Origin: Bacteroidales bacterium
GTDB taxonomy: Bacteria > Bacteroidota > Bacteroidia > Bacteroidales > UBA932
Assembly (NCBI GenBank): GCA_009784635.1
Contig: WRBG01000081.1
Coordinates: 1-8,371, forward strand
Direction of reading: 5' to 3'
Length of the DNA: 8,371 nt
Part shown: piece by piece, positions 1 through 6,486 of the stretch
How positions within the stretch are numbered: position 1 is the stretch's first letter
Layout of the letters: every line of letters starts with the position of its first letter
Notes under the pieces: model-generated
What the model was told of the DNA's origin: nothing
Seen by the model: the letters and a program-made list of their open reading frames with translations, nothing else
The model's database searches: none
Program-made: the position numbers and the translations under genes

Positions 1-1
1 A

Positions 2-475
2 AGTCAAAAACAAGTCTTCAGGTCGCGCATAAGCGTATTGCTTATCGTATTCTTATCGGCTATATTTATACTACCATGTACCATACCAATGGTTAAACAC
101 ATGATGATTTTTGGCTTGAGTATTATGGGCGTAGTTTTATTGTTGGTTCTTTTGCTGTATGGCGGAATGCGCTACATCATTTTAGGGGAAAGGCTGTATT
201 TGAGAATTTGGTCTATTCCCACTTGTAGCTTTAGAATTGCTGATATCGTTTCGATGAAACGGTCATATTATATATTTGATATTCCGACAAATACCACTGC
301 ATCTTTTAAGAAATTACGCCTCCAATTTGCGGGAGAAATAAGACTATATGTACACGTTTCGCCTGTCAGAGAAAAAGAATTTGTTGAGGCGCTTAAAGCC
401 ATCAATCCGAATATTCAAGTGAATATTCCCGAAAAAACAGGAAGATGGTGGCGAATTTGGGATTGGGACATTTAG
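2..475 (+). CDS. Membrane protein with bacterial PH-like domain (bPH_4/YyaB-like), 5' partial
   Basis: The reading frame is open from base 2. The first possible start, TTG at 38, is unlikely to be real because the codons before it read SQKQVFRSRISV, a natural cytoplasmic lead-in to the first membrane helix. The true start therefore lies upstream of the window. Counting from the TTG, two hydrophobic segments (about 1-17 and 23-43) are followed by a compact beta-rich region (about 44-130). This ends in SPVREKEFVEALKAINPNIQV, closely resembling the end of the bPH_4 family (formerly DUF1200; Bacillus YyaB-like), where 'SP..(K/R)E.F(V/L)..L...NP.I' is typical. The family has no established biochemical function; the PH-like fold suggests a membrane-anchored binding or scaffold role, which is inference. 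The last nine residues hold four tryptophans. The gene looks more AT-rich by eye than those downstream. It is separated from rpsA by a promoter-bearing gap, so the two are probably independent. Confidence 0.75.
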   Translation, partial: SQKQVFRSRISVLLIVFLSAIFILPCTIPMVKHMMIFGLSIMGVVLLLVLLLYGGMRYIILGERLYLRIWSIPTCSFRIADIVSMKRSYYIFDIPTNTTASFKKLRLQFAGEIRLYVHVSPVREKEFVEALKAINPNIQVNIPEKTGRWWRIWDWDI

Positions 476-553
476 TCTGTCACGTCATGGGACATTTTGG
501 ACGTGTTCAAAGCAGAATAACTATTTTTTTTCAGATTTGTGAAAAAGATTTCT

Positions 554-561
554 TATATTTG
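554..561 (+). promoter_or_regulatory. Bacteroidota -7 promoter element for rpsA
   Basis: TATATTTG, followed by C, is an exact match to the Bacteroidota -7 consensus TAnnTTTG. Transcription would start near 568-570, giving an rpsA leader of about 55 bases. The -33 element is less clear: TTTG at 536-539 leaves a gap of only 14 bases, shorter than usual, while the T-run at 524-531 lies at a more normal distance but lacks the G. The leader has no purine-rich Shine-Dalgarno sequence before the ATG at 625, only an A-rich stretch (acaaagaaatt), as is common in this phylum. Confidence 0.6.
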
Positions 562-624
562 CTGCCCCTCTAAGGGATTATAAATAATGTTAAACCACTA
601 ACTGCTAAGTACAAAGAAATTATT

Positions 625-2544
625 ATGACAAAGCAAGACAAAGAAATGCTCGATTCAGAAGAGCAAATCGAAGGATTGGAATCCAAATCCGAACGAATTG
701 ATGCCTACATAGAAGAAGACGCTTCTATGGCGGGAACCATCAGAAAACAGAAAAAAAGCAACGCATCCGTGCCGGTAGACAAATTTGACTGGGACGCTTT
801 TGAAAAAGACGCGCCATATGACGCCGATAAGGGGGCGATTGAGACCAAATACAATCAAACCCTGTCCAAGATATTAGAGAACGAGGTGGTAGAAGGCGCG
901 GTCGTGGGCATGAACAAACGCGAAGTGCTGGTAAATATCGGCTACAAGAGCGAGGGTGTTATCAGTATCAACGAGTTCCGTTATAATCCCGACTTGGCTG
1001 TTGGCGATAAAGTGGAAGTATATGTAGAGAATGCAGAAGACCGCAGGGGCCAATTGCTGCTCTCTCACAAAATGGCTCGCTCTCTGCGCTCTTGGGATTT
1101 GGTAAACGAGGCCTTTGGCAAAGACGAAGTGGTAAAAGGATACATCAAGTGCCGTACTAAGGGCGGTATGATTGTGGATGTATTTGGAATCGAGGCATTC
1201 TTGCCCGGCTCCCAAATAGATGTAAAACCCATCCGCGATTACGATGTATATGTAAATAAGACTATGGAATTTAAGATTGTGAAAATCAATCACGAATTTC
1301 GCAATGTGGTGGTGTCTCACAAGGCGCTGATAGAAGCCGAATTAGAAGCTCAAAAAGCCGATATCATCGGTAAATTGGAAAAAGGCCAAATCCTTGAGGG
1401 AACCGTCAAAAATATTACCTCATACGGGGTATTCATTGACTTGGGCGGCGTAGACGGCTTGATTCACATTACAGACCTTTCATGGGGACGCATCAACCAC
1501 CCCGAAGAAATTGTACAGTTAGACCAAAAAATCAATGTGGTTATTTTGGACTTTGACGATGCTAAAAAGCGTATTGCCCTTGGCTTGAAGCAGCTCACTA
1601 CCCATCCATGGGATGCTTTAGACGAGAAACTTAAAGTAGGAGACGTGGTTAAAGGCCGGGTAGTGGTGATTGCCGATTACGGGGCCTTTGTAGAAGCGCA
1701 ACCCGGCGTTGAAGGCTTGATTCACGTGTCCGAGATGTCGTGGTCGCAGCACCTGCGCAGCGCTCAAGACTTCTTGAAAGTAGGAGACGAAGTAGACGCC
1801 GTAATCCTTACTTTGGATAAGGACGAGCGGAAAATGTCTTTGGGTATCAAACAACTCAAACCCGACCCTTGGGCGACTATTGCCGAAAAATACCCCATAG
1901 GCTCCCAACATACCGCTACGGTACGTAACTTTACCAACTTTGGCGTGTTTGTAGAATTGGAAGAAGGCGTAGACGGATTGGTGCATATCAGCGATTTGTC
2001 ATGGACTAAGAAGGTGAAACATCCGGCAGAATTTACTTCGATTGGAGACACCCTCGCCGTAGTGGTATTGGACGTAGACCAAGATAATCGTCGTTTGAGC
2101 TTGGGACACAAGCAACTCGAAGAAAATCCATGGGAGGTATTTGAGACCGTATTTACCCCGGGCTCCGTACACGAAGGCACTATTTTGGCCTTTGTAGACA
2201 AAGGCGCTTCCATTTCTCTGCCTTATGGAGTAGAAGGTTTTGTAAGTCAGAAAAATATGGTTAAAGAGGATGGCTCTGTTCCCGCAGTAGACGATAAACT
2301 TGACTTCAAAGTCTTGGAATTTAATAAGACCAGCAAACGCATCTCACTTTCTCATCTTCGTACTTATGAAGACGAAAGGAAAGAATCGGAGGCCAAAGAA
2401 ACCAAAGAAAAAGAGAGCGAAGCCGAATCTACCCAAAAGGCAGTGAAAAAACTCAAGGCCAATTTGGAAAAAACGACTTTGGGCGATATTAGCGAATTGG
2501 TGGCCCTAAAGAATGAAATGGCGGGCAATGCGCCTGCGGAATAG
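625..2544 (+). CDS. rpsA: 30S ribosomal protein S1 (bS1), six S1 domains
   Basis: Ribosomal protein S1 binds mRNA on the small ribosomal subunit and helps load it for initiation. The 639-residue protein has six S1 RNA-binding domains at about 86-150, 165-233, 251-323, 336-410, 422-496 and 508-578. Domains 3-5 share the core pattern YGVF/NFGVF...GVDGLIH-S-LSW and are joined by KQL...PW linkers (HPW, DPW, NPW). Domains 1 and 2 are the more divergent pair that in E. coli docks on the ribosome. A charged Lys/Glu-rich tail (about 580-639) ends with KTTLGDISEL, a motif typical of Bacteroidota S1. About 85 residues precede domain 1, including an acidic stretch and the motif FDWDAFEKD (about 54-62); this is much longer than the E. 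coli N-terminus. ATG 625 is chosen because the promoter leads into it, but in-frame ATGs at 646 and 727 are possible. The protease gene follows after 21 bases and is probably read through. Confidence 0.97.
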   Translation: MTKQDKEMLDSEEQIEGLESKSERIDAYIEEDASMAGTIRKQKKSNASVPVDKFDWDAFEKDAPYDADKGAIETKYNQTLSKILENEVVEGAVVGMNKREVLVNIGYKSEGVISINEFRYNPDLAVGDKVEVYVENAEDRRGQLLLSHKMARSLRSWDLVNEAFGKDEVVKGYIKCRTKGGMIVDVFGIEAFLPGSQIDVKPIRDYDVYVNKTMEFKIVKINHEFRNVVVSHKALIEAELEAQKADIIGKLEKGQILEGTVKNITSYGVFIDLGGVDGLIHITDLSWGRINHPEEIVQLDQKINVVILDFDDAKKRIALGLKQLTTHPWDALDEKLKVGDVVKGRVVVIADYGAFVEAQPGVEGLIHVSEMSWSQHLRSAQDFLKVGDEVDAVILTLDKDERKMSLGIKQLKPDPWATIAEKYPIGSQHTATVRNFTNFGVFVELEEGVDGLVHISDLSWTKKVKHPAEFTSIGDTLAVVVLDVDQDNRRLSLGHKQLEENPWEVFETVFTPGSVHEGTILAFVDKGASISLPYGVEGFVSQKNMVKEDGSVPAVDDKLDFKVLEFNKTSKRISLSHLRTYEDERKESEAKETKEKESEAESTQKAVKKLKANLEKTTLGDISELVALKNEMAGNAPAE

Positions 2545-2565
2545 TTCGGGCTTTTTCGTCTTTCT

Positions 2566-4158
2566 ATGAAACTGAAGACATTTGTAGGACTGTGCTTCCT
2601 TTGTGTTGTCGGGAATCTGTCGGCACAAAGACTTGGGCCGCAATTCGATAAAATAAGCCAAGCGCTTTTTTACATCCAAAATATGTATTTGGATACAGTG
2701 GACATGTCTAAATTGACGGACCAAGTGCTGATGCGCGTAGTGGCGGAATTAGACCCCCACTCCTCGTATATCCCCGTTAAGGACGTGGAGGCGGCCAATG
2801 AGCCGTTGGAAGGTAATTTTGAGGGAATCGGCGTGGAGTTCAACATCATTATGGATACCTTAGTGGTGGTGGCTCCGCTGGCCGGAGGGCCCTCGGAAGC
2901 GGTGGGCATACAGGCCGCCGACCGGATTGTGGCGGTAAACGACACCTCGATTGCCGGTATAGGCTTGACCAACGAGGGGGTTCGTTCTTACCTGCGGGGC
3001 CCCAAGGGCACCAAGGTGCAGCTGACGGTGGTGCGCAGGGGAGTGAGGGAACCTTTGCATTTTGAGGTTACTCGGGACAAAATCCCCCTCCACAGCATAG
3101 ACGCCGCCTACGAAGCCCTGCCCGATATCGCCTACGTGCGCATCAATCGTTTTGCCCTTACTACCATGACTGAGTTTATTGATGCTTTTGAAAAATTCAG
3201 ACGGATGCCCAAGGGAGTGATTTTGGATTTGCGGGGGAATCCGGGAGGCTATATGCACACCGCCCTGCAAGTTGCCGAACAGTTTTTAGAAAAAGGCAAA
3301 ATGTTGGTATATACAGAAGGATTGAACGTGCCCAGACAGGAAGAGTCGGCTTCGGGTATGGGATTCTTTATCAACACGCCGGTGGTGGTATTGATTGACG
3401 AAGGTTCAGCATCTTCCAGCGAGATTTTGGCCGGAGCCTTGCAGGACTGGGACAGGGGTATACTGATTGGCAGGAGGTCATTTGGAAAAGGTTTGGTGCA
3501 GCATGGCCTAACTTTGAGGGATGGGTCTCAACTGCGTTTGACGGTGGCGCGCTACCATACGCCTACCGGACGGGTCATTCAAAGTCCGTACAAACAGGGA
3601 GACCAAGACAGTTATTACAGAGCTATGTTAGAGCGCTATATGCGGGGAGAGCAATTTTCCCGAGACAGCATCCGTCTTTTGGATTCTTTAAGTTATCAGA
3701 CCTTGGTAAATAACAGAACCGTGTACGGGGGCGGAGGGATTATGCCCGATATTTTTGTTCCGCAGGACACTACCGGCTATACCCCTTATTGGGCAAGAAT
3801 GATTAGGGCGGGCATTGTTACAGAATTTATGAATGAATATATTGATAAGGAACGAGCCTCGTTATCTGCTCAATACAAACAGTTTGATGCGTTTAAGAGA
3901 AATTATCAGGTTCCCGACCAAGTGGTGGACGATTTGCTGGCCTTTGCCGAGCAAAAAGGGCTGCCCAAAGACGAGGAGGCTTTGGCCATCTCCCTTCCCT
4001 TGATGCGCATACAAATAAAAGCTCTGATTGCCCGCACCCTTTTTGACTCCAGCGCCTATGTGCAGTTGATGAACGAATGGAACGACCCGACTTATCGAAA
4101 GGCTTTGGAGGTGATACAGAATTGGGGCAGGTACGAAAAAGAAATTTTGGGCAGATAG
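2566..4158 (+). CDS. Exported S41-family carboxy-terminal processing protease (CtpA/Prc type)
   Basis: A 530-residue serine protease that would trim or degrade envelope proteins from their C-termini. The N-terminus (MKLKTF, a hydrophobic core, cleavage near LSA-Q, residues 20-21) is a Sec signal peptide, placing it in the periplasm. After a helical region with the family motif LDPHSSYI (62-69) comes a PDZ domain (about 85-160, GIGVEF loop), then the catalytic core: DLRGNPGG (221-228), GSASSSEI (280-287) and SFGKGLVQ (305-312). Aligned to E. coli Prc, Ser283 is the nucleophile, Lys308 the general base (25 residues later, as in Prc), Asp294 matches Prc Asp441, and Gln312 matches the Gln of Bacillus CtpB. 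All key residues are present, so it should be active. GGGIMPD (389-395) closes the core; about 135 further, mostly helical residues follow. It starts 21 bases after rpsA with no visible promoter between. The substrate cannot be told from sequence. Confidence 0.93.
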   Translation: MKLKTFVGLCFLCVVGNLSAQRLGPQFDKISQALFYIQNMYLDTVDMSKLTDQVLMRVVAELDPHSSYIPVKDVEAANEPLEGNFEGIGVEFNIIMDTLVVVAPLAGGPSEAVGIQAADRIVAVNDTSIAGIGLTNEGVRSYLRGPKGTKVQLTVVRRGVREPLHFEVTRDKIPLHSIDAAYEALPDIAYVRINRFALTTMTEFIDAFEKFRRMPKGVILDLRGNPGGYMHTALQVAEQFLEKGKMLVYTEGLNVPRQEESASGMGFFINTPVVVLIDEGSASSSEILAGALQDWDRGILIGRRSFGKGLVQHGLTLRDGSQLRLTVARYHTPTGRVIQSPYKQGDQDSYYRAMLERYMRGEQFSRDSIRLLDSLSYQTLVNNRTVYGGGGIMPDIFVPQDTTGYTPYWARMIRAGIVTEFMNEYIDKERASLSAQYKQFDAFKRNYQVPDQVVDDLLAFAEQKGLPKDEEALAISLPLMRIQIKALIARTLFDSSAYVQLMNEWNDPTYRKALEVIQNWGRYEKEILGR

Positions 4159-4171
4159 CTCAAAATTTTTT
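4139..4171 (+). terminator. Intrinsic terminator-like hairpin at the end of the protease gene
   Basis: Bases 4139-4151 can pair with 4159-4171 in a 13-base-pair stem (two G-U pairs, at 4141/4169 and 4150/4160) around a seven-base loop, 4152-4158. The 3' arm ends in six T (4166-4171), pairing with an A-rich 5' arm, the layout of a Rho-independent terminator. The stem is AT-rich with only two G-C pairs near the loop, so its strength is uncertain. The protease stop codon TAG (4156-4158) sits in the loop. Confidence 0.5.
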
Positions 4172-4180
4172 GTATATTTG
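4146..4180 (+). promoter_or_regulatory. Bacteroidota promoter for the transporter-kinase unit
   Basis: TATATTTG at 4173-4180 matches the -7 consensus TAnnTTTG exactly and, with the following C, is identical to the rpsA element. A TTTG at 4146-4149 could be the -33 element; the 23-base gap is at the long end of the accepted range. Transcription would begin near 4187, giving a leader of about 30 bases before ATG 4217. The upstream half overlaps the terminator-like hairpin of the previous gene. Confidence 0.6.
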
Positions 4181-4216
4181 CGATTGAAACAGTTAAATAT
4201 CTTTAAATCAAAAATT

Positions 4217-5482
4217 ATGAATAAAACCAAACAAAACTACGCATTGCCCATCGTCATGATGATTTTCCTTTTTGGTATGATTGCATTTGTGACGAATCTT
4301 GCGGTGCCTATGGGCGTGGTGGCCAGAGAACAGTTCAGTTTTTCCAACTTCATGGGATTGATGGGGAACATGGCAAACTTTATAGCTTATGCCGTGATGG
4401 GAATACCGGCAGGTATTTTATTGCAGAAAATCGGCTATAAAAAAACAGCCTTGCTTGCCATTGCCGTTGGTTTGGCGGGCATCTTTGTACAGTTTCTTTC
4501 CGGTCATGCAGCCAGTTTTGGCGTTTATCTGCTTGGCGCTTTCATTGCCGGCTTCTCCATGACGCTGCTCAATACCGTAGTCAACCCCATGCTGAACACC
4601 TTGGGCGGCGGCGGGAACAAGGGCAACCAGCTGATTCAGATAGGCGGCTCGTTTAATTCCTTGGTGGCTACTTTTACTCCGGCATTCGTAGGTATTTTAA
4701 TCGGCGAAGCGGCCAAAGCAAACATCACCGACGTATTTCCCGCCATGTATATAGCTATGGGCGTTTTTGTATTGGTCGGCTTTGTCCTGTGGACTGTTTC
4801 CATTCCCGAACCTCATGCAGAAAGTTTCTCCGAACCTCTTAAAAACCTCATGGCAGGCGCTTTGAAGTATCGTCATTTTGTTTTGGGCGCCATCGCCATC
4901 TTTTTCTATGTAGGGGTAGAAGTCGGAACGCAGGGAACGCTGAATGTTTGGCTTTCGGGTCTTCCTACCGTAGGAAAAACAACGGCCGGCTTTGTGGTGG
5001 CAACCTATTGGTTCCTGATGTTCATTGGACGTTTGTTTGGCGCCTCGGTCGCAAGTAGGGTATCCAGCAAGGCATTGCTTACCATTACTTCATCAGTCGC
5101 CATGATTCTGATTGCGTTGGCTATTTTTTCGCCCACGACTTCGCAGGTAACGCTGCCTGTTTTGCAGAGGTCGGCGGCGGGCGCACTGTCTTTTGGATTG
5201 TCTCAAGTTCCCATCAACGCCATGTTTCTCGTATTGGTAGGACTGTGTACTTCTGTGATGTGGGGCGGTATTTATAATCTGGCCGTTGAAGGCTTGGGCA
5301 AGTATGTGGCGATTGCGTCCGGACTTTTTATGGTCATGGTCTGCGGCGGCGGTATTCTTCCTGCCATGCAGGGATGGGTGGCCGACAAAGTCGGTTATAT
5401 GCCAAGCTATTGGGTAATGTTTGCCGGTTTTGCTTATTTGCTCTACTATGCACTTTTGGGCAGTAAAAACGTAAACAAATAA
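4217..5482 (+). CDS. FHS-family (FucP-like) major facilitator sugar transporter
   Basis: A 421-residue inner-membrane protein with about 12 hydrophobic helices, the usual size for the fucose/glucose/galactose-proton symporter family. Recognisable features are the motif-A-like loop GIPAGILLQKIGYKK (62-76), the family block NPMLNTLGGGGNKGNQ after helix 4 (123-138), the TM7 segment FFYVGVEVGTQG (229-240) and the second half-repeat GRLFGASVASR (271-281). It would carry a hexose or related sugar into the cytoplasm, probably with protons. The frame is open back to TTG 4178, but that codon overlaps the -7 promoter element, so ATG 4217 is taken as the start. The next gene, a sugar kinase nine bases downstream, supports a role in sugar uptake; glucose is the simplest guess, with galactose, mannose or N-acetylglucosamine not excluded. 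No outer-membrane SusC/D-type genes are nearby. Confidence 0.9.
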   Translation: MNKTKQNYALPIVMMIFLFGMIAFVTNLAVPMGVVAREQFSFSNFMGLMGNMANFIAYAVMGIPAGILLQKIGYKKTALLAIAVGLAGIFVQFLSGHAASFGVYLLGAFIAGFSMTLLNTVVNPMLNTLGGGGNKGNQLIQIGGSFNSLVATFTPAFVGILIGEAAKANITDVFPAMYIAMGVFVLVGFVLWTVSIPEPHAESFSEPLKNLMAGALKYRHFVLGAIAIFFYVGVEVGTQGTLNVWLSGLPTVGKTTAGFVVATYWFLMFIGRLFGASVASRVSSKALLTITSSVAMILIALAIFSPTTSQVTLPVLQRSAAGALSFGLSQVPINAMFLVLVGLCTSVMWGGIYNLAVEGLGKYVAIASGLFMVMVCGGGILPAMQGWVADKVGYMPSYWVMFAGFAYLLYYALLGSKNVNK

Positions 5483-5491
5483 TACATTATA

Positions 5492-6469
5492 ATGATGGAA
5501 CAGGATTTTGTAGTAGGCGTTGACATAGGAGGTCAAACCACAAAAATAGGAATCGTAGACCGTAAGGGCAATGTAGTCAGTGAGCCGCATGTGATAAGGT
5601 CAGATAAGCATACGGATGAGTATCTGTTTTTTGACGACCTAATCCAAGCGATTGATAAACTAATCGCAGAGACCAACACCGGAGGAAAAATAAAAGGCGT
5701 GGGGATTGGCGCTCCCAACGGAAATTACTATGATGGAACCATTGAACATGCGCCCAACTTAACATGGGGAGGTCGCAAGACCATAAAAGTAGCCGAAATT
5801 TTGTCCGAAAAAACCGGATTTCCCGTTACCCTCACCAACGATGCCAACGCTGCCGCTGTGGGAGAGATGACCTACGGAGCGGCCATAGGCATGAAGAATT
5901 TTATTATGATTACCTTGGGCACAGGGGTGGGCAGCGGCATTGTCATCAATGGACAGGTTGTGTATGGGCACGACGGTTTTGCCGGAGAGCTTGGACATAC
6001 CACCGCCGTAAGGTATAATGGGCGTCAGTGTAATTGCGGCAGGGTAGGCTGTCTCGAAGCCTATGCTTCGGCGATTGGTTTGGCAAGAACGGCTAAGGAA
6101 TTTATGGAATCCCACGTAGATAGAGATGAATATAATCAAAGAAGCCCGTTAAGGGACATTAATGGGCCTATTACGTCTAAGGATGTTTATATGGCAGCCA
6201 TACAGGGAGATAAACTGTCTCAAAAGGTTTTTGATTATACGGGAATGAAGTTGGGCGAATCTTTGGCTGATTTTGTGGCTTTTAGCGCTCCTCAAGCGAT
6301 TATATTGTTTGGCGGCCTTGCCAAAGCCGGCGACCTCATTAAGAAGCCTACCGAGCAGTCTATGAACGAGAATATGTTGAGTATTTGGAAGGACAAAGTT
6401 GCCGTTATCTTCTCTAAACTTCCGGAATCCGATGCCGCGATTTTGGGGGCAAGCGCATTGGCTTGGTAG
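5492..6469 (+). CDS. ROK-family sugar kinase, probable glucokinase
   Basis: A 325-residue cytoplasmic enzyme that would transfer phosphate from ATP to the 6-hydroxyl of a hexose. The N-terminal phosphate loop DIGGQTTK (11-18), the NDANAAAVGE block (116-125) with presumed catalytic base Asp117, the LGTGVGSG loop (142-149) and GELGH (165-169) are in the family order. The ROK zinc site is complete: His169 with Cys180, Cys182 and Cys187 in CNCGRVGCLE (180-189). There is no N-terminal helix-turn-helix, so this is a kinase and not a NagC/XylR-type repressor. The size and motifs fit glucokinase, but ROK kinases for N-acetylglucosamine, mannose or fructose look alike. Two consecutive ATGs (5492, 5495) are possible starts. 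It lies nine bases after the transporter and is surely in the same transcript, so the imported sugar would be trapped as its phosphate. It ends 17 bases from the convergent mltG. Confidence 0.92.
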   Translation: MMEQDFVVGVDIGGQTTKIGIVDRKGNVVSEPHVIRSDKHTDEYLFFDDLIQAIDKLIAETNTGGKIKGVGIGAPNGNYYDGTIEHAPNLTWGGRKTIKVAEILSEKTGFPVTLTNDANAAAVGEMTYGAAIGMKNFIMITLGTGVGSGIVINGQVVYGHDGFAGELGHTTAVRYNGRQCNCGRVGCLEAYASAIGLARTAKEFMESHVDRDEYNQRSPLRDINGPITSKDVYMAAIQGDKLSQKVFDYTGMKLGESLADFVAFSAPQAIILFGGLAKAGDLIKKPTEQSMNENMLSIWKDKVAVIFSKLPESDAAILGASALAW

Positions 6470-6486
6470 CTTGGATAGAATCGGTC

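Noticed and set aside
481..505. Inverted repeat CACGTC/GACGTG with a 13-base loop after the first gene, a possible terminator or operator.
   Set aside because: The stem is only six base pairs and the T-run at 524-531 is about 18 bases further on, too far for an intrinsic terminator; no second copy was seen.
587..601. Four-codon upstream ORF (Met-Leu-Asn-His-stop) in the rpsA leader.
   Set aside because: Such short ORFs arise by chance in AT-rich leaders, and nothing in its sequence suggests attenuation control.
874..1320. A 148-codon minus-strand ORF inside rpsA, along with similar long antisense ORFs inside rpsA, the protease and the transporter.
   Set aside because: They lie wholly within strongly conserved coding sequence on the other strand, and their translations resemble no family and look like shadow frames.
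1380..2130. Repeated DNA segments within rpsA that look like direct repeats.
   Set aside because: They reflect the homologous S1 domains 3-5 with diverged codons, not a recent DNA duplication.
2520..2556. Short GGCG/CGCC hairpin near the end of rpsA followed by CTTTTTC.
   Set aside because: The stem is four base pairs and ends 17 bases before the T-run, so it does not form a credible terminator.
4178..4216. N-terminal extension of the transporter from TTG 4178 (13 extra residues).
   Set aside because: The TTG lies within the end of the TATATTTG promoter element, so it would not be within the transcript; ATG 4217 precedes a normal transporter N-terminus.
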